Of a stretch of 64,000 bases of DNA, positions 24,157-35,800 are shown one piece after another. This stretch comes from Chaetomium olivaceum. Lineage: Eukaryota > Ascomycota > Sordariomycetes > Sordariales > Chaetomiaceae. The stretch is taken from positions 186,001 to 250,000 of the forward strand of contig JAYWVB010000005.1 of NCBI GenBank assembly GCA_039881045.1. The letters are read 5' to 3'. A program made the translations under genes and the position numbers. The notes under the pieces are model-generated. The model worked only from the letters and a program-made list of their open reading frames with translations. It did no database searches and was not told where the DNA came from. Position 1 is the stretch's first letter. The number at the start of each line of letters is the position of its first letter.

Positions 24157-27057
24157 ATGTCACCTAAAAAGTCGGCAGGAAGCAGTACTTCGGTCCCGCT
24201 GTCCCAGATTGAGAAGAGCGTCACGCACCTCCTTGTTGCCACAAAACAACTCCTAGAGACACTCACACAATGGTCGCGAGGGAACGCCACCGACACCCAG
24301 GTGTCCGACGTTTACGTCCGCCTCGGCTACGAGTTCAATATGGCCTGCCGCGCTTTTACCGCAATCAATGTCGACACATCCGACCTTGGGAACGTACCTG
24401 AACTACTGAGGAATATCTTGGAGTCTACCCTGAGTCAGGAGGCGAGCGCGGAAAGTTTGGAGAAGTACCTGCCGAAAATCCGGGATATAATCATCAACCT
24501 ACTGCATGGACTCAAGCGGAAGCAAACTCGGCTGAGGCAAAGGCAGCAGCGGGAGAGAGATGGCGGCCCCTCTGGCACTGGCTCTGGCGACGGTGCCGAA
24601 GCCACTAGTCCACCCGTCCCGCCCCGGACAACAAGCACGAGCACAATGGGGAGCGTCGGTTCCGGCCTGACAACGTTATTGAATGAGGGGCTGGAGGACG
24701 GGTATCGACCAGCAAGCCAGCGTGATGACGGGCGGAACAACGCGGCACCCTCGCCCACTAAGCGTTTCTTACAGCGGGAGCAGTCTCGCGGCTCTGTCAA
24801 CTCGGACCAGTCGAGCCTTTCCAGCAACACGATGCAAAACATTCCGGTGCTCCCCCCTTACCCGGGCGACGAGACGATCCCCTCTGGGCCTTCGGCAAGC
24901 GACTTGAGCAGCCTGGATAACTTTCCGCCGCCACCGCCCCCGCCCAAGGCATCACAGCAGAGCGCCCTGGCGGCGTTGCAGAGAGGTGGCGATTTGGAAA
25001 GACGGGCGTCCCGAAGATATTCGGCTTACCAGATATCAAAACACCTAGGCGCTCAGGGAGGTGTTCCTGTGCTTCCGCCTCAGATGACGCCGGTACCGAA
25101 CCGAGGGCGTGGTGAAATGCGGGAGTCAATGCAGGCTATGCAGGCGAGGAATACTGTTCGGCACAAGCATAACATGTCCAACCAATCGCGGACGACAACA
25201 CTCGATTCTTCTCCTATCCGCGTTCCACGCCGGGTCTCGGAGGAACCTGAGGACCTCCCGATTCAGGTCCCCACCGCAAGAGCCGAGTTGCCCGCTGCCC
25301 CGGAAGACGAGAAGTTCCAGCCCAGTGCAACTTTGAACGGGCCGCCGTCCGACGTCATGCCGGTGACAGAGACAGAAGATGATGAGGAGCAGGAGAAGCC
25401 TGTGCCGCCAGCTCCGGCGCCGGCGCCCCCGATAGTCCGGGCCGTAACCCCTGACAAACCACCAAGCACATTCACGGAGACCCCACCCCCCACCAAGGAC
25501 CTGACCCTTTTCCTCCAGTACAAATCCAAGGTTAAGAAGTTTGTGCTCTCGGGAGGATATGAGGAACTGTCGATTGGGCGTTTGCAGCTCGCTTTCATTG
25601 AGAAGTTTTCGTGGAACACACAGCAAAACGGCGCCGATCTGCCGGACATCTACATCCAGGATCCGGTGTCAGGGGTCCGCCATGAGCTCGAGGACCTCTC
25701 CGACATCAAGGACCGCACCGTTCTGGTGCTTAACGTGGAACAGCTCGACGAGGTCAAAAGGCACATCGACGACGGCCTCGGCTCGCTCAAGCAGATGATG
25801 GCGGAGATGAAGCAGAACGTTCATGATCAAGGGGCCGCTCTGCAGAGCGTGTCGGAGCGGCAGCAGGAAACGGCCAAGGACCTGGCCCGACTAGCCGCCG
25901 CCCCGCCCACCGCTGCCGTAGCGGTGCCCATGGAATCGCCCAAGCAAGCAACAGGACCCGCACAAGCATCGCGCAAACTCAGCCCCGGCCAACTCTCCGA
26001 GGTCCAGAGCCTCCGCCGCGACCTAGCCGTCCTCCGGCAGACCTACTCCAACTTCCAGTCCGAGGTCCAAGGCTCCATGTCTGCCCTCCGCGCAAAGGCT
26101 GCCAACGTCAAGATCGCCGCCACCAAGATGGCCGTGCCCGACGTCGAGGGCAACGCGGGCCACGCGTACGTGGTCACGGGCCGCAAGCAGCTCAACCAGG
26201 ACAGCGACCGGCTCGTCAACCGGGTGGACGACCTGCAGGACCTAGTCGAGGACCTCCGCAAGGACGTGGTGCACCGCGGCGTCCGCCCCCTCCCGCGCCA
26301 GCTCGAGGCCGTCACCCGCGACATCGCCCTGCTCACCAAGGAGCTCAGCAAGATGGAAGAGTCCATGAAACAAGAAAAGCCCATCTGGACCAAGATCTGG
26401 GAAAAAGAACTCGAAGACGTCTGCCAAGGGCGCGACGAGCTGCGCCTCGTCGAGGACCTGATCGTCGACCTCCGCGACGACCTCGAAAAGGCGTCCGAAA
26501 CCTTCGCCCTCGTCGAGCAGGCCACCAAGGAACAAATGAAAGACGTCGGCGGCGCCGGCACCGGGCCCGGCGGCGTCATTGTCGCGCGCCAGTTCAGCAA
26601 GGGCCTCACCTCCATCCGCGAGAACGCCACGGGCGTCGACCCCAACGCGGCCAAGGAGGGCGTGCTGGGCGAGGTGCGCGCGCTGCAGCCGAATCATGAG
26701 AACAGGCTGGAAGCGATCGAGCGCGCGGAGAAGCTGCGGCAGAAGGAGCTGGCGAGGCGCAGGGAGAATCCGTTGACCAAGGAACTGGCGACGTTTGTGG
26801 AGGAGGGCAAGCTGAAGAAGAGTGGCGGTGTGGAGGAGGTGGAGAGGGCGAGGAAGGCGAAGGATGAGCGGATTAGAAGGGAGGTGTGGGAGAGGCAGAA
26901 CGGGATCGTGTCCGTGCCGGAGGAGGGGGAGATGGAGGAAGGGGGTGTGGTTGGGGATGATGGGGATGGGTTGGAGGGTGTGGAAGGGGAGGAAGATCTG
27001 GAGGGGGAGGACTTGGTTAACGGGACGGCGGCGGCGGCAGCGAATGGCGGGGATTGA
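24157..27057 (+). CDS. BUD6: Bud6/Aip3-family actin and formin regulator
   Basis: A 966-residue open frame without internal introns. Bud6 binds actin monomers and formins at sites of polarised growth; in filamentous fungi it acts at hyphal tips and septa. The N-terminal conserved block reads VTHLLVATKQLLETLTQWSR, then EASAESLEKYLPKIRDIIIN and NLLHGLKRKQ. A disordered Ser/Pro-rich middle follows, with a polyproline run near residue 260. The AIP3 core begins at about 445 (LTLFLQYKSKVKKFVLSGGY, RLQLAFIEKFSW) and continues through long coiled-coil helices to about 880. The end is acidic. The ATG at 24157 is used because it has a good context and directly precedes the conserved block. An upstream exon (23733-23939) spliced to a site just after this ATG would add about 69 residues. 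The choice is not settled. Confidence 0.9.
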   Translation: MSPKKSAGSSTSVPLSQIEKSVTHLLVATKQLLETLTQWSRGNATDTQVSDVYVRLGYEFNMACRAFTAINVDTSDLGNVPELLRNILESTLSQEASAESLEKYLPKIRDIIINLLHGLKRKQTRLRQRQQRERDGGPSGTGSGDGAEATSPPVPPRTTSTSTMGSVGSGLTTLLNEGLEDGYRPASQRDDGRNNAAPSPTKRFLQREQSRGSVNSDQSSLSSNTMQNIPVLPPYPGDETIPSGPSASDLSSLDNFPPPPPPPKASQQSALAALQRGGDLERRASRRYSAYQISKHLGAQGGVPVLPPQMTPVPNRGRGEMRESMQAMQARNTVRHKHNMSNQSRTTTLDSSPIRVPRRVSEEPEDLPIQVPTARAELPAAPEDEKFQPSATLNGPPSDVMPVTETEDDEEQEKPVPPAPAPAPPIVRAVTPDKPPSTFTETPPPTKDLTLFLQYKSKVKKFVLSGGYEELSIGRLQLAFIEKFSWNTQQNGADLPDIYIQDPVSGVRHELEDLSDIKDRTVLVLNVEQLDEVKRHIDDGLGSLKQMMAEMKQNVHDQGAALQSVSERQQETAKDLARLAAAPPTAAVAVPMESPKQATGPAQASRKLSPGQLSEVQSLRRDLAVLRQTYSNFQSEVQGSMSALRAKAANVKIAATKMAVPDVEGNAGHAYVVTGRKQLNQDSDRLVNRVDDLQDLVEDLRKDVVHRGVRPLPRQLEAVTRDIALLTKELSKMEESMKQEKPIWTKIWEKELEDVCQGRDELRLVEDLIVDLRDDLEKASETFALVEQATKEQMKDVGGAGTGPGGVIVARQFSKGLTSIRENATGVDPNAAKEGVLGEVRALQPNHENRLEAIERAEKLRQKELARRRENPLTKELATFVEEGKLKKSGGVEEVERARKAKDERIRREVWERQNGIVSVPEEGEMEEGGVVGDDGDGLEGVEGEEDLEGEDLVNGTAAAAANGGD

Positions 27058-27949
27058 TTGAGTTTTTACGGATATGCTGTTGTTGAATTGGTCTGGTCTG
27101 GCTGCTGCCTCTTTGTTTGATGTGTGATGCATTGGGGTTTATTTGTCGTCGTGGGGGAAAGGGGGGGAAGCGCGGTTGAAGGATTATACCCACTGTCTTT
27201 TGCCTGCTTTGCTTACTTGCTTGCTTGTTGTTTGGTTTATTGTTTACAACTGTGTGTGGTTTCAGCGGGTTCTTCTCTGTATCTTTTGGTTATAAAGCAA
27301 CGCATTGGTCGATAAGTTGGTATATGCTTGGATATCTGGGTTATCTGTCTGCTGCTTGTTTTTGCCAGGGGAACCGAAACTGTGCTGCCTGCTTGGTGTT
27401 TTGGAGCTCCCGTTCTTACCCCAACCAATGCCGGGTCTGGACGCCTGCGCTCCTCCTCCCGGGCCGATCGACGGTGGGGTTCCGGGGTAGCATCTCCGGG
27501 GTGAGCCCCGCACTCGGGGCCCAATTATGGGATCATGATGATAATGCGCGTAAGCTGACCTGGAGACTGGTAAGGCCCTGCGTCGGTCCTGTTTGGTTCA
27601 ACCTTCCCCGGCAGGATTTGAGAGATCTCCGTCGGGGAAAACGGTGGTTGGGCAGGCGCGTTATTGCGCGTTATTGGTAAGCAGGCAGTGGTGAGAGGTG
27701 TGCAAGAGGGGGGACAAGATGTTGGGAAGGAGGGGTTGGGTAGCTTGTGTTGGCTGTGGTATATTATGTTCCCGTTGCCCCCCTCCGTTCCCAACCCGCG
27801 TTTCTTTTTCTTCTCAGGTCATCACGGTTCTCAGCCTCTCAAACATCGAGTCTTCTTTGTACATACCATACACCTGCTAGGTCAATCAGAGCTAGCACGC
27901 TGATATCAAACCCCCCACCACATCACAACAACCACACCACTTCGCAGCC
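27058..27949. other. Intergenic region between BUD6 and the esterase gene
   Basis: No gene is supported. The stretch is T/G-rich just past the BUD6 stop, as expected of a 3' region. The last 50 bp before the next ATG are C/A-rich, as in a fungal leader. Confidence 0.4.
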
Positions 27950-29306
27950 ATGACACCCGAATTCGAGGAGCGCCTCAAGAAGGCCATCGACGACCGCGTT
28001 CTGCCCGCCACAGTCGCTCTCGCGCGGGACAAGTCCGGTACGCATGCCCACCACCGCCACCACTGGCCCCCCCTCCCCCCACCGTAGCACGACAGTAGCA
28101 GGCCAGCCAGCTAACACCCCACCCCAGGCAAAATGAACTACACCTTCGCGCACGGCCCGTCCTCGCTCAAAACGCCCGACGCGCCCCCCCTCACCCCCTC
28201 GACCAATGCTCACCATGGCCTCGCTCACCAAGCTCATCACGGCCATCTGCCTGCTCAAGCTGGTCGAGGGCAACATCCTGGTGATCGACGAGGACGTGAC
28301 CAAGTACGTGGACACGCTGGCGCAGCAGCCGATCCTGACGGGTTTCGACGCCGACGGCCGGCCGACGTACAAGCAGAGGGAGACGCCCATCACGCTGCGC
28401 CATCTGCTGACGCACAGCGCGGGCACGGGCTACATCCTGATGGAGGAGAAGCTGGCCAAGTGGGCGCAGGCGACGGGCCGCCCGCTGCCCGTGCCGCTAA
28501 GGCATAGTCCGGTCTCGGGCGGGATGTCGGTGGATTCAAGGTTTGGGTATCCGTTGCTCTTTGAGCCCGGCCAGGGTGGGTGTATGGGAGTGGGTTGGAC
28601 TGGGCGGGCAGGTTGATTGAGAAGTTGACGGGGGCGTTCTTTGATGATTTTGTGTATGAGAATGTGCTGAGTCGGGTGGGGGTGCCCAAAGGCGCGATTA
28701 CCTTCCATCCGGGGAGGTTTGATGAGCCGGTGTATGATGTGATGGCGGGTATGGCGGAGCGGAATGCGGAGACGGGGAAGTTCGAGCATAAGGAGACGGA
28801 GTATGATGAGGATAATGAGGGGTTTGGTGGGGAGGGGTTGTATGGCGGGATGGGCGAGTACATGAAGGTTATGTACTCGATCTTGATGGATGATGGGAAG
28901 ATTCTCAAGCCGGAGACGGCAAAGTGGCTGTTTGAGCCGCTGCTGCAACCGACGGAGAAGAAGGCCATGAACGAGCTGATGAAGAACCCGGACTGGGCTG
29001 TCGGGCACATCCCGAGCGGCATTGACTACGACTGGAGCGCGGGCGGTTTGCTGTCGATGGGCGGCGAGGGGCTGGGCAACAGGAAGAAGAGGTTCTTGCA
29101 GTGGGGTGGCGCGTGGAACCTGTGTTGGGTGAGTGCTGGTGCTGGTGTTGTTTCGTCGTCAGGGATGCGTGCTAACATTCTGATAGTTCATTGATCGCGA
29201 GGCGGGGGTGTGTGGTTTGGTTGGCACCCAGGTCTTCCCGCCTAGTGACCCGCAGGTCCGGGCTTGGATGAAGGAGTTTGAGGACATGGTTTACTCGAAG
29301 CTTTAG
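27950..29306 (+). CDS. Beta-lactamase/transpeptidase-like esterase (EstB/LovD type), frame interrupted twice
   Basis: Exons 27950-28037, 28128-29128 and 29187-29306 sum to 1209 nt, a multiple of three (402 residues). The reading frame changes after an extra A at 28205-28206 and changes back at a missing base in the G run at 28574-28576, so 372 bp are read one base out. Following the two shifts, the chain is a normal class-C serine hydrolase. The catalytic SxxK sits in TMLTMASLTKLITAI, followed by TPITLRHLLTHSAGTGY, a partner region FEPGQGWVYGSGLDWAGRLI and the late block FLQWGGAWN. Fungal relatives are secondary-metabolism acyltransferases or esterases of unknown substrate. No signal peptide is present, so it is probably cytosolic. 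The paired, compensating indels next to intact motifs look like sequence error rather than decay. Confidence 0.8.
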
Positions 29307-29833
29307 AGCATGTTAGACTATGAGGTGGGGATGGACTAATGGGAGATGGACTGGGTACCATTCATAAGGAGATGAACGCATTTGTAGGAGTTGGTGAGCT
29401 ACAACAACAATAGAGATATAGGTGTGATCGAAGCAAGAGGTCTAGCTCCCGCTGCCACTGAAGTTAGCTGTCCTATGTTTACAAGCCATGCCAGCAAGGG
29501 CACCATGAGATGTATTCGAGGTGGTTATGGCCTCTACACTGCTCAAGATAACAAACATTGCCCCCCCGTCATGGAGTCATACAAACGTTTGTCGATGGGT
29601 CCAATTTCAGCCTTCATGTCCATCTGGATGGTCCCGTAAAGGCTTATGAATGAGGGGTCGGCGCAGGCAGACTGTTGGCTCGAGACCGTTTCCGGGAGGA
29701 GTGTCCACAATTACCGAACGACGGCGCTTAACCACCCAGCCACCCTAGCTATCCTGTGTTTATAGTTGAAGTCGTGTCGTCTGGAATCCTAAGCGGCATC
29801 CGTAAGGGTCAAGCCACTCGGGACAGCTTCAAA
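29307..29833. other. Intergenic region between the esterase and kinase genes
   Basis: No coding or RNA feature is recognised in these 527 bp. Confidence 0.4.
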
Positions 29834-31358
29834 ATGGTGCCCCCCGAAACGAAAGGCAGCCCTACTCCTGCCGTTCCAGCCCAAGAGACACCTCCAGCCC
29901 AGGAGACACCTCCCGCTACGGAGGCTGCCCCACCCACCCCGACCCCCCCGGGATGAATCTGCCAAGGCGGTGCCCGATACCGATTCCGGGGACATCGAGG
30001 AGGGCAGAGATGAATACCGCCGCCCGGCGGGTTCCACCCTGTTTATATCGGGGATGTGTACGCCGAAAAATACAAGGTCCTGAACAAACTCGGATATGGC
30101 GCCTACTCGACTGTCTGGCTCGTCCAGGATCTGACAAAGTCGTGAGTCAACCGGGCAATGAATGATAACTAGCCCAGAGCTTTTCTGTGTCGGCTGTAGC
30201 AAGCTAACCTCCCGCACCGCAGAGCCGGCCATGAACATAAATTCCTAGCGCTCAAGGTGCTCAGCGGCGAGTGCTACTACAACAGTAAGCCTGTCTTTGA
30301 GCGGGAGATACTCCGACATCTCCGCGACGGAGACCGGAACCAGCCGGGTACCAACACATCTGCCATCTCGTTGACGACTTTGAGCTCCAAGGGCCCAACG
30401 GAAAACATGTCTGTCTTGTCTTTGAGCTGATGGGCGAGAATCTGAGCACTTTTGGCCCCTGGTTCAAGGAGGACCGAATCCCGTATTTGATCATGCGCAG
30501 GTTTACCTCCCAACTTGTGATGGCCCTGGGATTTGCTCACGAGCATGGTGTCATCCACACAGGTGAGCTCCCCCCCCCCACCCTGCTGCTACTGCTGGAC
30601 AGGCTTCTTGTTCAAAAAGGCACTTGACTGACGGGGCTGTCGTGGAGACATCAAACCGGACAACATCTTCGTCAAGTTCCAGGACCGTTCCCTCATCGAC
30701 CATCCTGAACGGGGTTACCTTGCCCGCGTCCCCATTCCACAGCAGGACAGAACCGAGGAGAGATACACGCCCATCAAATCCAGACCGCTCCGCTACTATT
30801 ACTATGGCGCGGCCGATTATCCGCACTTTATCAAGCTCGAAGTCACCCTCGGCGACTGGGGCGTCTCCAGCTGGACAACGCAGCACCTGAGCGAGCGTAT
30901 CCAGCCCGTCTTGCTGCGGGCGCCCGAGGTGCTGATCGGCGCGCCCTGGGACAACCAAGTCGATTGGTGGAATCTGGGTGCCCTGCTTCTCGAGCTTTAC
31001 CGTGCAGTGCGCATGTTTGATGCAAGGGTTCCGCCCCATGGGCATTACCTGCTCAAGAAGCACTTGGCCGAGATTGTCGACGTTTTTGGTCCGTTCCCCA
31101 AGGAGCTGCTGGACAAAGGGAACCCGGATATTGTTCGGGATTTGTTTGGACGACGGGAAAGTCAAGGATTGCCCCCCGATAGACAGTCCGCCGTTGGCAT
31201 CGGAAGAATATATGCCAGGGCTGAATGATCAAGAGGCGAGGGATCTGTTTGAGGATTTCCTGAGGACTGTGATGAAGGTAAACCCGGCAGAGCGGCCCAG
31301 GTCGGACGAGTTGGTGAAGCATCGTTGGATAGGCGCGACATCTGGTGATTCGAGCTGA
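29834..31358 (+). CDS. SRPK-like serine/threonine protein kinase, four single-base frameshifts
   Basis: Exons 29834-30141, 30223-30562 and 30648-31358. With the four inferred indels allowed for, the length is exactly 453 codons. The shifts are: one C too many in the run 29943-29949, one base missing near 30023-30026, one G missing at 30346-30348, and one G too many at 31148-31149. All kinase landmarks are readable: glycine loop KLGYGAYSTVWLVQD, ATP lysine in FLALKVLSGE, hinge VFELMGENL, catalytic loop HTDIKPDNIF (HTD replacing HRD, as in fungal SRPK-like kinases), metal loop LGDWGVSSW (DWG for DFG), and LRAPEVLIGAPWDNQVDWWN. A Pro-rich N-terminal tail of about 40 residues precedes the fold. 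SR-protein kinases phosphorylate Arg-Ser splicing factors, but expanded fungal members have unknown targets. It could be a recent pseudogene; preserved motifs argue otherwise. Confidence 0.8.
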
Positions 31359-31932
31359 GGAAGATGGGCGTCTTGGGATTGGGCTCGTGAACGGCACTCC
31401 CTAGTGCTTGCTGGATTATGGGACGGAGGGACAACACAAAGGAAGAGGTAGCAAAAAAAGAAGAAAACCGTCATATCGTTTGTATTTATAGTTCTCCGGC
31501 CACGCGGAAGGATAAAGCAGAACGCCGCCGGGAACAACAGCCCAGGCCCAAAAGATGAACCGATGAACCTGCCACCCCCTCAAATCTCCTACTCAGTCAC
31601 AGCCACATACCTCTTCGGCTTCCAGTTCCCTTGCCACCACCAGTAGTAGGTCACCCATTTTCCTCCCCAATTTCGAGATATGCTGCCGCAACCGATCCCC
31701 AATTCTCCTATATCACCTGCCACCAACCAACCACCGACCAGACACCATAGCCATGTATGTATGTACAATATACGAAAGAACACCGTACGTATAGATAGCA
31801 TATAGATAAAACCCAACACCCACCCTGTCTCACCAAAACAGAAACAGACGCCACACAACCACTCCATCGACCCACTGACCACACCACCAACCAACCAACG
31901 AACCAACCACCAAGACAGACCAAGGCAACCCC
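31359..31932. other. Convergent intergenic region between the kinase and SNT1
   Basis: No gene is seen. CCAACCAACC-type and GTATGTATGTACAATATAC-like simple sequence occurs near 31715-31760, probably in the SNT1 3' untranslated region. Confidence 0.4.
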
Positions 31933-32817
31933 CTAAAACCTTCTCCCCTCCCCACGGTCATACACCCCTCCATGCCCCTGCCCCTGCCCCTGCGGCCCGC
32001 CCTCCGGTCCAGGACGGAGCTGTCTCGCCAACAACCCGCCAGCACCACCACCACACCACCACCACCACCAGAAGGACCACCTTGGTCAGCGGGATCCCGC
32101 CCACCCCCCGCCCCTGCAGCGCGCAGTTGCATCTCCCTCATCTGCGCCTCCCGCATCTGTTCGCGCATCACAGCTTCTTGTTGCTGCTGTTGCTGGGTCA
32201 CGTACTGCTGTTGCTGCTGTGATTGACTGGGATGCTGGGAATGCTGGGACTGCTGCGATGCCGACTGCTGCTGTTGCTGAGCGCTCTGCGGCGGGGGCCC
32301 GCGCGGGTCGAAGCCGCCCGATACCGGGGTATAGGTTCTTGATGGGTCACGTCCCTGTTGCTGCTGCTGTGCCGGCCCCGGGGTGTTGGAATACCGCGCG
32401 TAGGGCGGCTGACCGCCACCGGGTTGTTGAGAGAGGGGCTGCTGCTGCGGCTCGCCTCGCCGGACAGAATCTTGCGGTGGGCCGGGCCCATACCGGCCGC
32501 CGCCGAGCGAGTTGTGGTGCTGGTGGTGCGGGTGCGTGGGCATGCCTACCGTGGGACTTTGCGAGTCGTAGACGGAGGGCCCGCGGGACTCGCGTAAGCT
32601 GAGAGGGTGAGGTTGTTGCGGCCCTGGGCCCGAGGTGTGGCCAGGTTGGTGTTGCTGTGGTGGGAGCGGGCTGCTGACGGATGGCTTGGTTTGGACACCG
32701 CCGTGTTGCGCACCCCAGGCTGATTGCGCCGGCACGGGCTGCGAGGTTTTCGGAGGCGCTTGGTGAGATGATGGCCAGCCTGATTGTGACGGATGCTGCT
32801 GGTGCTGGTGTGGGTGG

Positions 32818-32852
<35 letters not shown>

Positions 32853-35800
32853 GATGTGCTGCTGATGCTGATGCTGATGCATTGGCTGCTGCTGTGGTGG
32901 CCATGGCTCACGCCCAGACGGCGGCGCCTCTCTCCTGCCCGAGATGGACGGATGCGGGGCATACTGCGGCGTGGGGGACGCAGCATGCGGTTGACTAACC
33001 TGGTAAGTCTGGTACGGCTGCTGCCCTTGATAACCCATCTGGGCTTGCTGCGCATGCTGTTGTTGGATGTGCTGCCCATGCTGCCCGTGTTGCCCGTATG
33101 GCGCCTGCTGTGACTGTGGCGAGTTCGTCGCACTCACCGCGTGTTGCTGAGCCGGGTATGAATGCCGAGCGTAGTAGTCACGCTGTGCCTCCGCAGCTGA
33201 TTCCATGCCCGTTATCCGGTGCTCGGCACCCGCATGTGCCCTGGCTGCGGCGATTGAGTGTGGTACGGCTTGAGGGGCGGAATGGCCGATGGCGGCGCTT
33301 GAGCCGGGCCGCGGCCGTACGGGTATCCCGTCTCGACTTCCCTGCGTGGCGGTAGCGGCGCGGAGGTCGGTTGACGAACCATGGGCTGTGGCGTCGAGCT
33401 TCGCTTGACTGAAGACACTTCACTAACCCTCTTCGGCGGCGGCGGATCGTCATCGTTGAGTAGCGACATGATGTTGACTTTGCGCTCAGGAGCACGAGGT
33501 GCCGCTGGCGCAGGTTGCGGCTGAGGCTGCGGCGGAGGAGCAGGGGGAGCGGATACAGGGACGGCACCATACTGCTCTTGCATTGAAACCGGCGGCTGTC
33601 GCTGCATGTTTGGCATGGGCCGTTCGTTCGCAGGAGGCATCTGGGACGCTTGCACTGGCTCACCATGCATGCTGCGCATGGGCTGCGCGTGGATGGGCTG
33701 TGCATAAGACTGCGGAACCGGCGCGGCAGTCCGAGCTGGCTCTGGCTGCCTCGCCAGGGGCGCCGTTTCCATCCGCGATGACATGCCACGCGGTTGGGGT
33801 TGGAATTGTGGGTAGGATTCGGGATGGTGGAGCGCAGGTTCGGGCTCTTGTTTCATCCGCAGAGGCGCTCTTTCCACCGGCCGAGGAGACTCGCGCTGAA
33901 TGAGTTCCAACCGCTGCCGCTCCCGGGCGTCGCGTGCTCCACGTGGCTCCTTTGTCTGTGCCAGCAACGAGAATGGCGCGCTGGGGTCCGTTGCCCATTG
34001 GACCGGGCGTGGTGGGGGCTCGGAGCTTGATGGTATCGGGGCGGCGGTAGGGACCGGCTTTTGAGAGATGCGAACGGGTTGTTGGGGTTGTGCCGGGGAC
34101 TCGGTTTCTCTGTCCGGGTACGGGTACGCGGGACCCGGCGGTCGGAGAGGATGCGTGTGCGGCGACATGGTCGGGGTAACGGTCGAACCACTCGTCGGTG
34201 GTTGCTGTGCTGTGGTGGCGGCGGCCAAGGGTGTAGTCATCGCAGTCGGTGTCGGCTGAACAAGCGGATGCGAAACAGGGGCGGCCTGCGCGATTGGGAC
34301 CTGGAAGCGTGAGAAAGGCTGGTTTTGTTGTGGTTCAACCTTTGTTAGCATTGCATCCTCGGGTTCGGCGGCAGCCAAGGGCCGGTGTCCGGTAGACGAC
34401 ACATCGTATCGCTTCCGTGGTCCTTGTGTCGGTGTCGGCGGTGCGGGCCGCTTCTCGCCTCTCTGGCCCTTGGCGTCGGCCTCCATGGCCAGCTGCTCCC
34501 ACTCGGGCTTACCGCCTTCTTTTGTCTGTCGGACGTAGTAGTTTTTGACCTGATTTTGACGGTTAGTGGGACGTGTCTGGAGTATTTTAGGGGTGGGGCC
34601 CGTACCATGGTTGCAGTTTTGGTCTGCATATGATTGGCAATTTTGACCCAATCCGTGCCGAACGAGCGGAGCAGCCCAGGAAAGTCGGTCGTCTCCGATA
34701 CGCTCCAGTAGCTGGACGCTTGCTGGGGGGTGCGGATGCGCTCTGGTCCGGCTGGCTGAGAGATCTCAAAGGTGGGGACTGAAGCGGGCGGCGGGGGTGG
34801 TTCGGGACGGAGGGACGGCGGAGCCATGACTTCAGAGATGGTAGACGGCATCGGAGGCACTGCTCGATCAGGGCTTGCCAGTGGTCCCTGTTGCTGGACC
34901 GGAACCAGAGGCGGCTGCATCCCCGTGTGGGGGGGCACATCGAACGGGAGTGGTATCCGGGCCGCTAGATCAACGGGGGTCTGCGGCGACATCCACTCGG
35001 GACCCTGTGCCTTGGAGTTGGCCCGCGACCTGCCGGTTTTGCCAGGGACAGCGAGAGGTGCACCAGGACCGGGGGCTTGTGCCAGCTGCTTTGGTCCTTT
35101 CGCTTCCTTGTCCACTTTCGGCTGGCGTGGCTTACGCCCGCCGCCCCTCTTGCCCTCCAACTTCTCCGCGCTGCCATCATTCTTGCCTTCGGCCGTGGTG
35201 CCCGCTCTACGGCGCCCGGGGGTAGGCGCAGGAGTAGCACCGTCGGAGTCTGCGTTCGGGGTCGCGTCGTTCTGGCCCCAGACTGGCGCAGCAGCGCGAC
35301 GGGGCGGACGCCGGCGTTCGCCGTTCTCACCTGTCTCCTGGCCCGCTGTGTCCTCCGTCTCGTTTTCCGTGTTGCCGAGCTCAGACACCAACGCGCTAGA
35401 TCGCTGTTTCCCTCGGCCCTTCTTGCGCCGTCGGGGCTGCTTCTTAAGCTTGTCCTTGAGGTTCAGATCGCGCTTCTTGGCATAGTAGTACAGAATGCAG
35501 GTACCGGGATCCCGATTCCCCACTTCCTTGGAGATCCTGCCCCATTGCTTCGGCGTCTCAAGGTATGCCTTCTCGAACCTCTCCGCCTCTTCCTGGCTGA
35601 AGTTGACATGGCGAGGCACGACCTGGAAGGTAGCAACGAGCTTCTCCAGGGGTTGCAGTCCGGCTGTGTCGTAGAAACAGGCCTTATCTCTTTCCTCCTC
35701 CGTCCAAAACATTTCGGGAATAACGGCCTCCTTCTCGCTGCGGTATTTCTCCTTGAGCGCCCTCTCCTCCCTCTCCTTCCTTTCCTGGAGCTCACGGATG

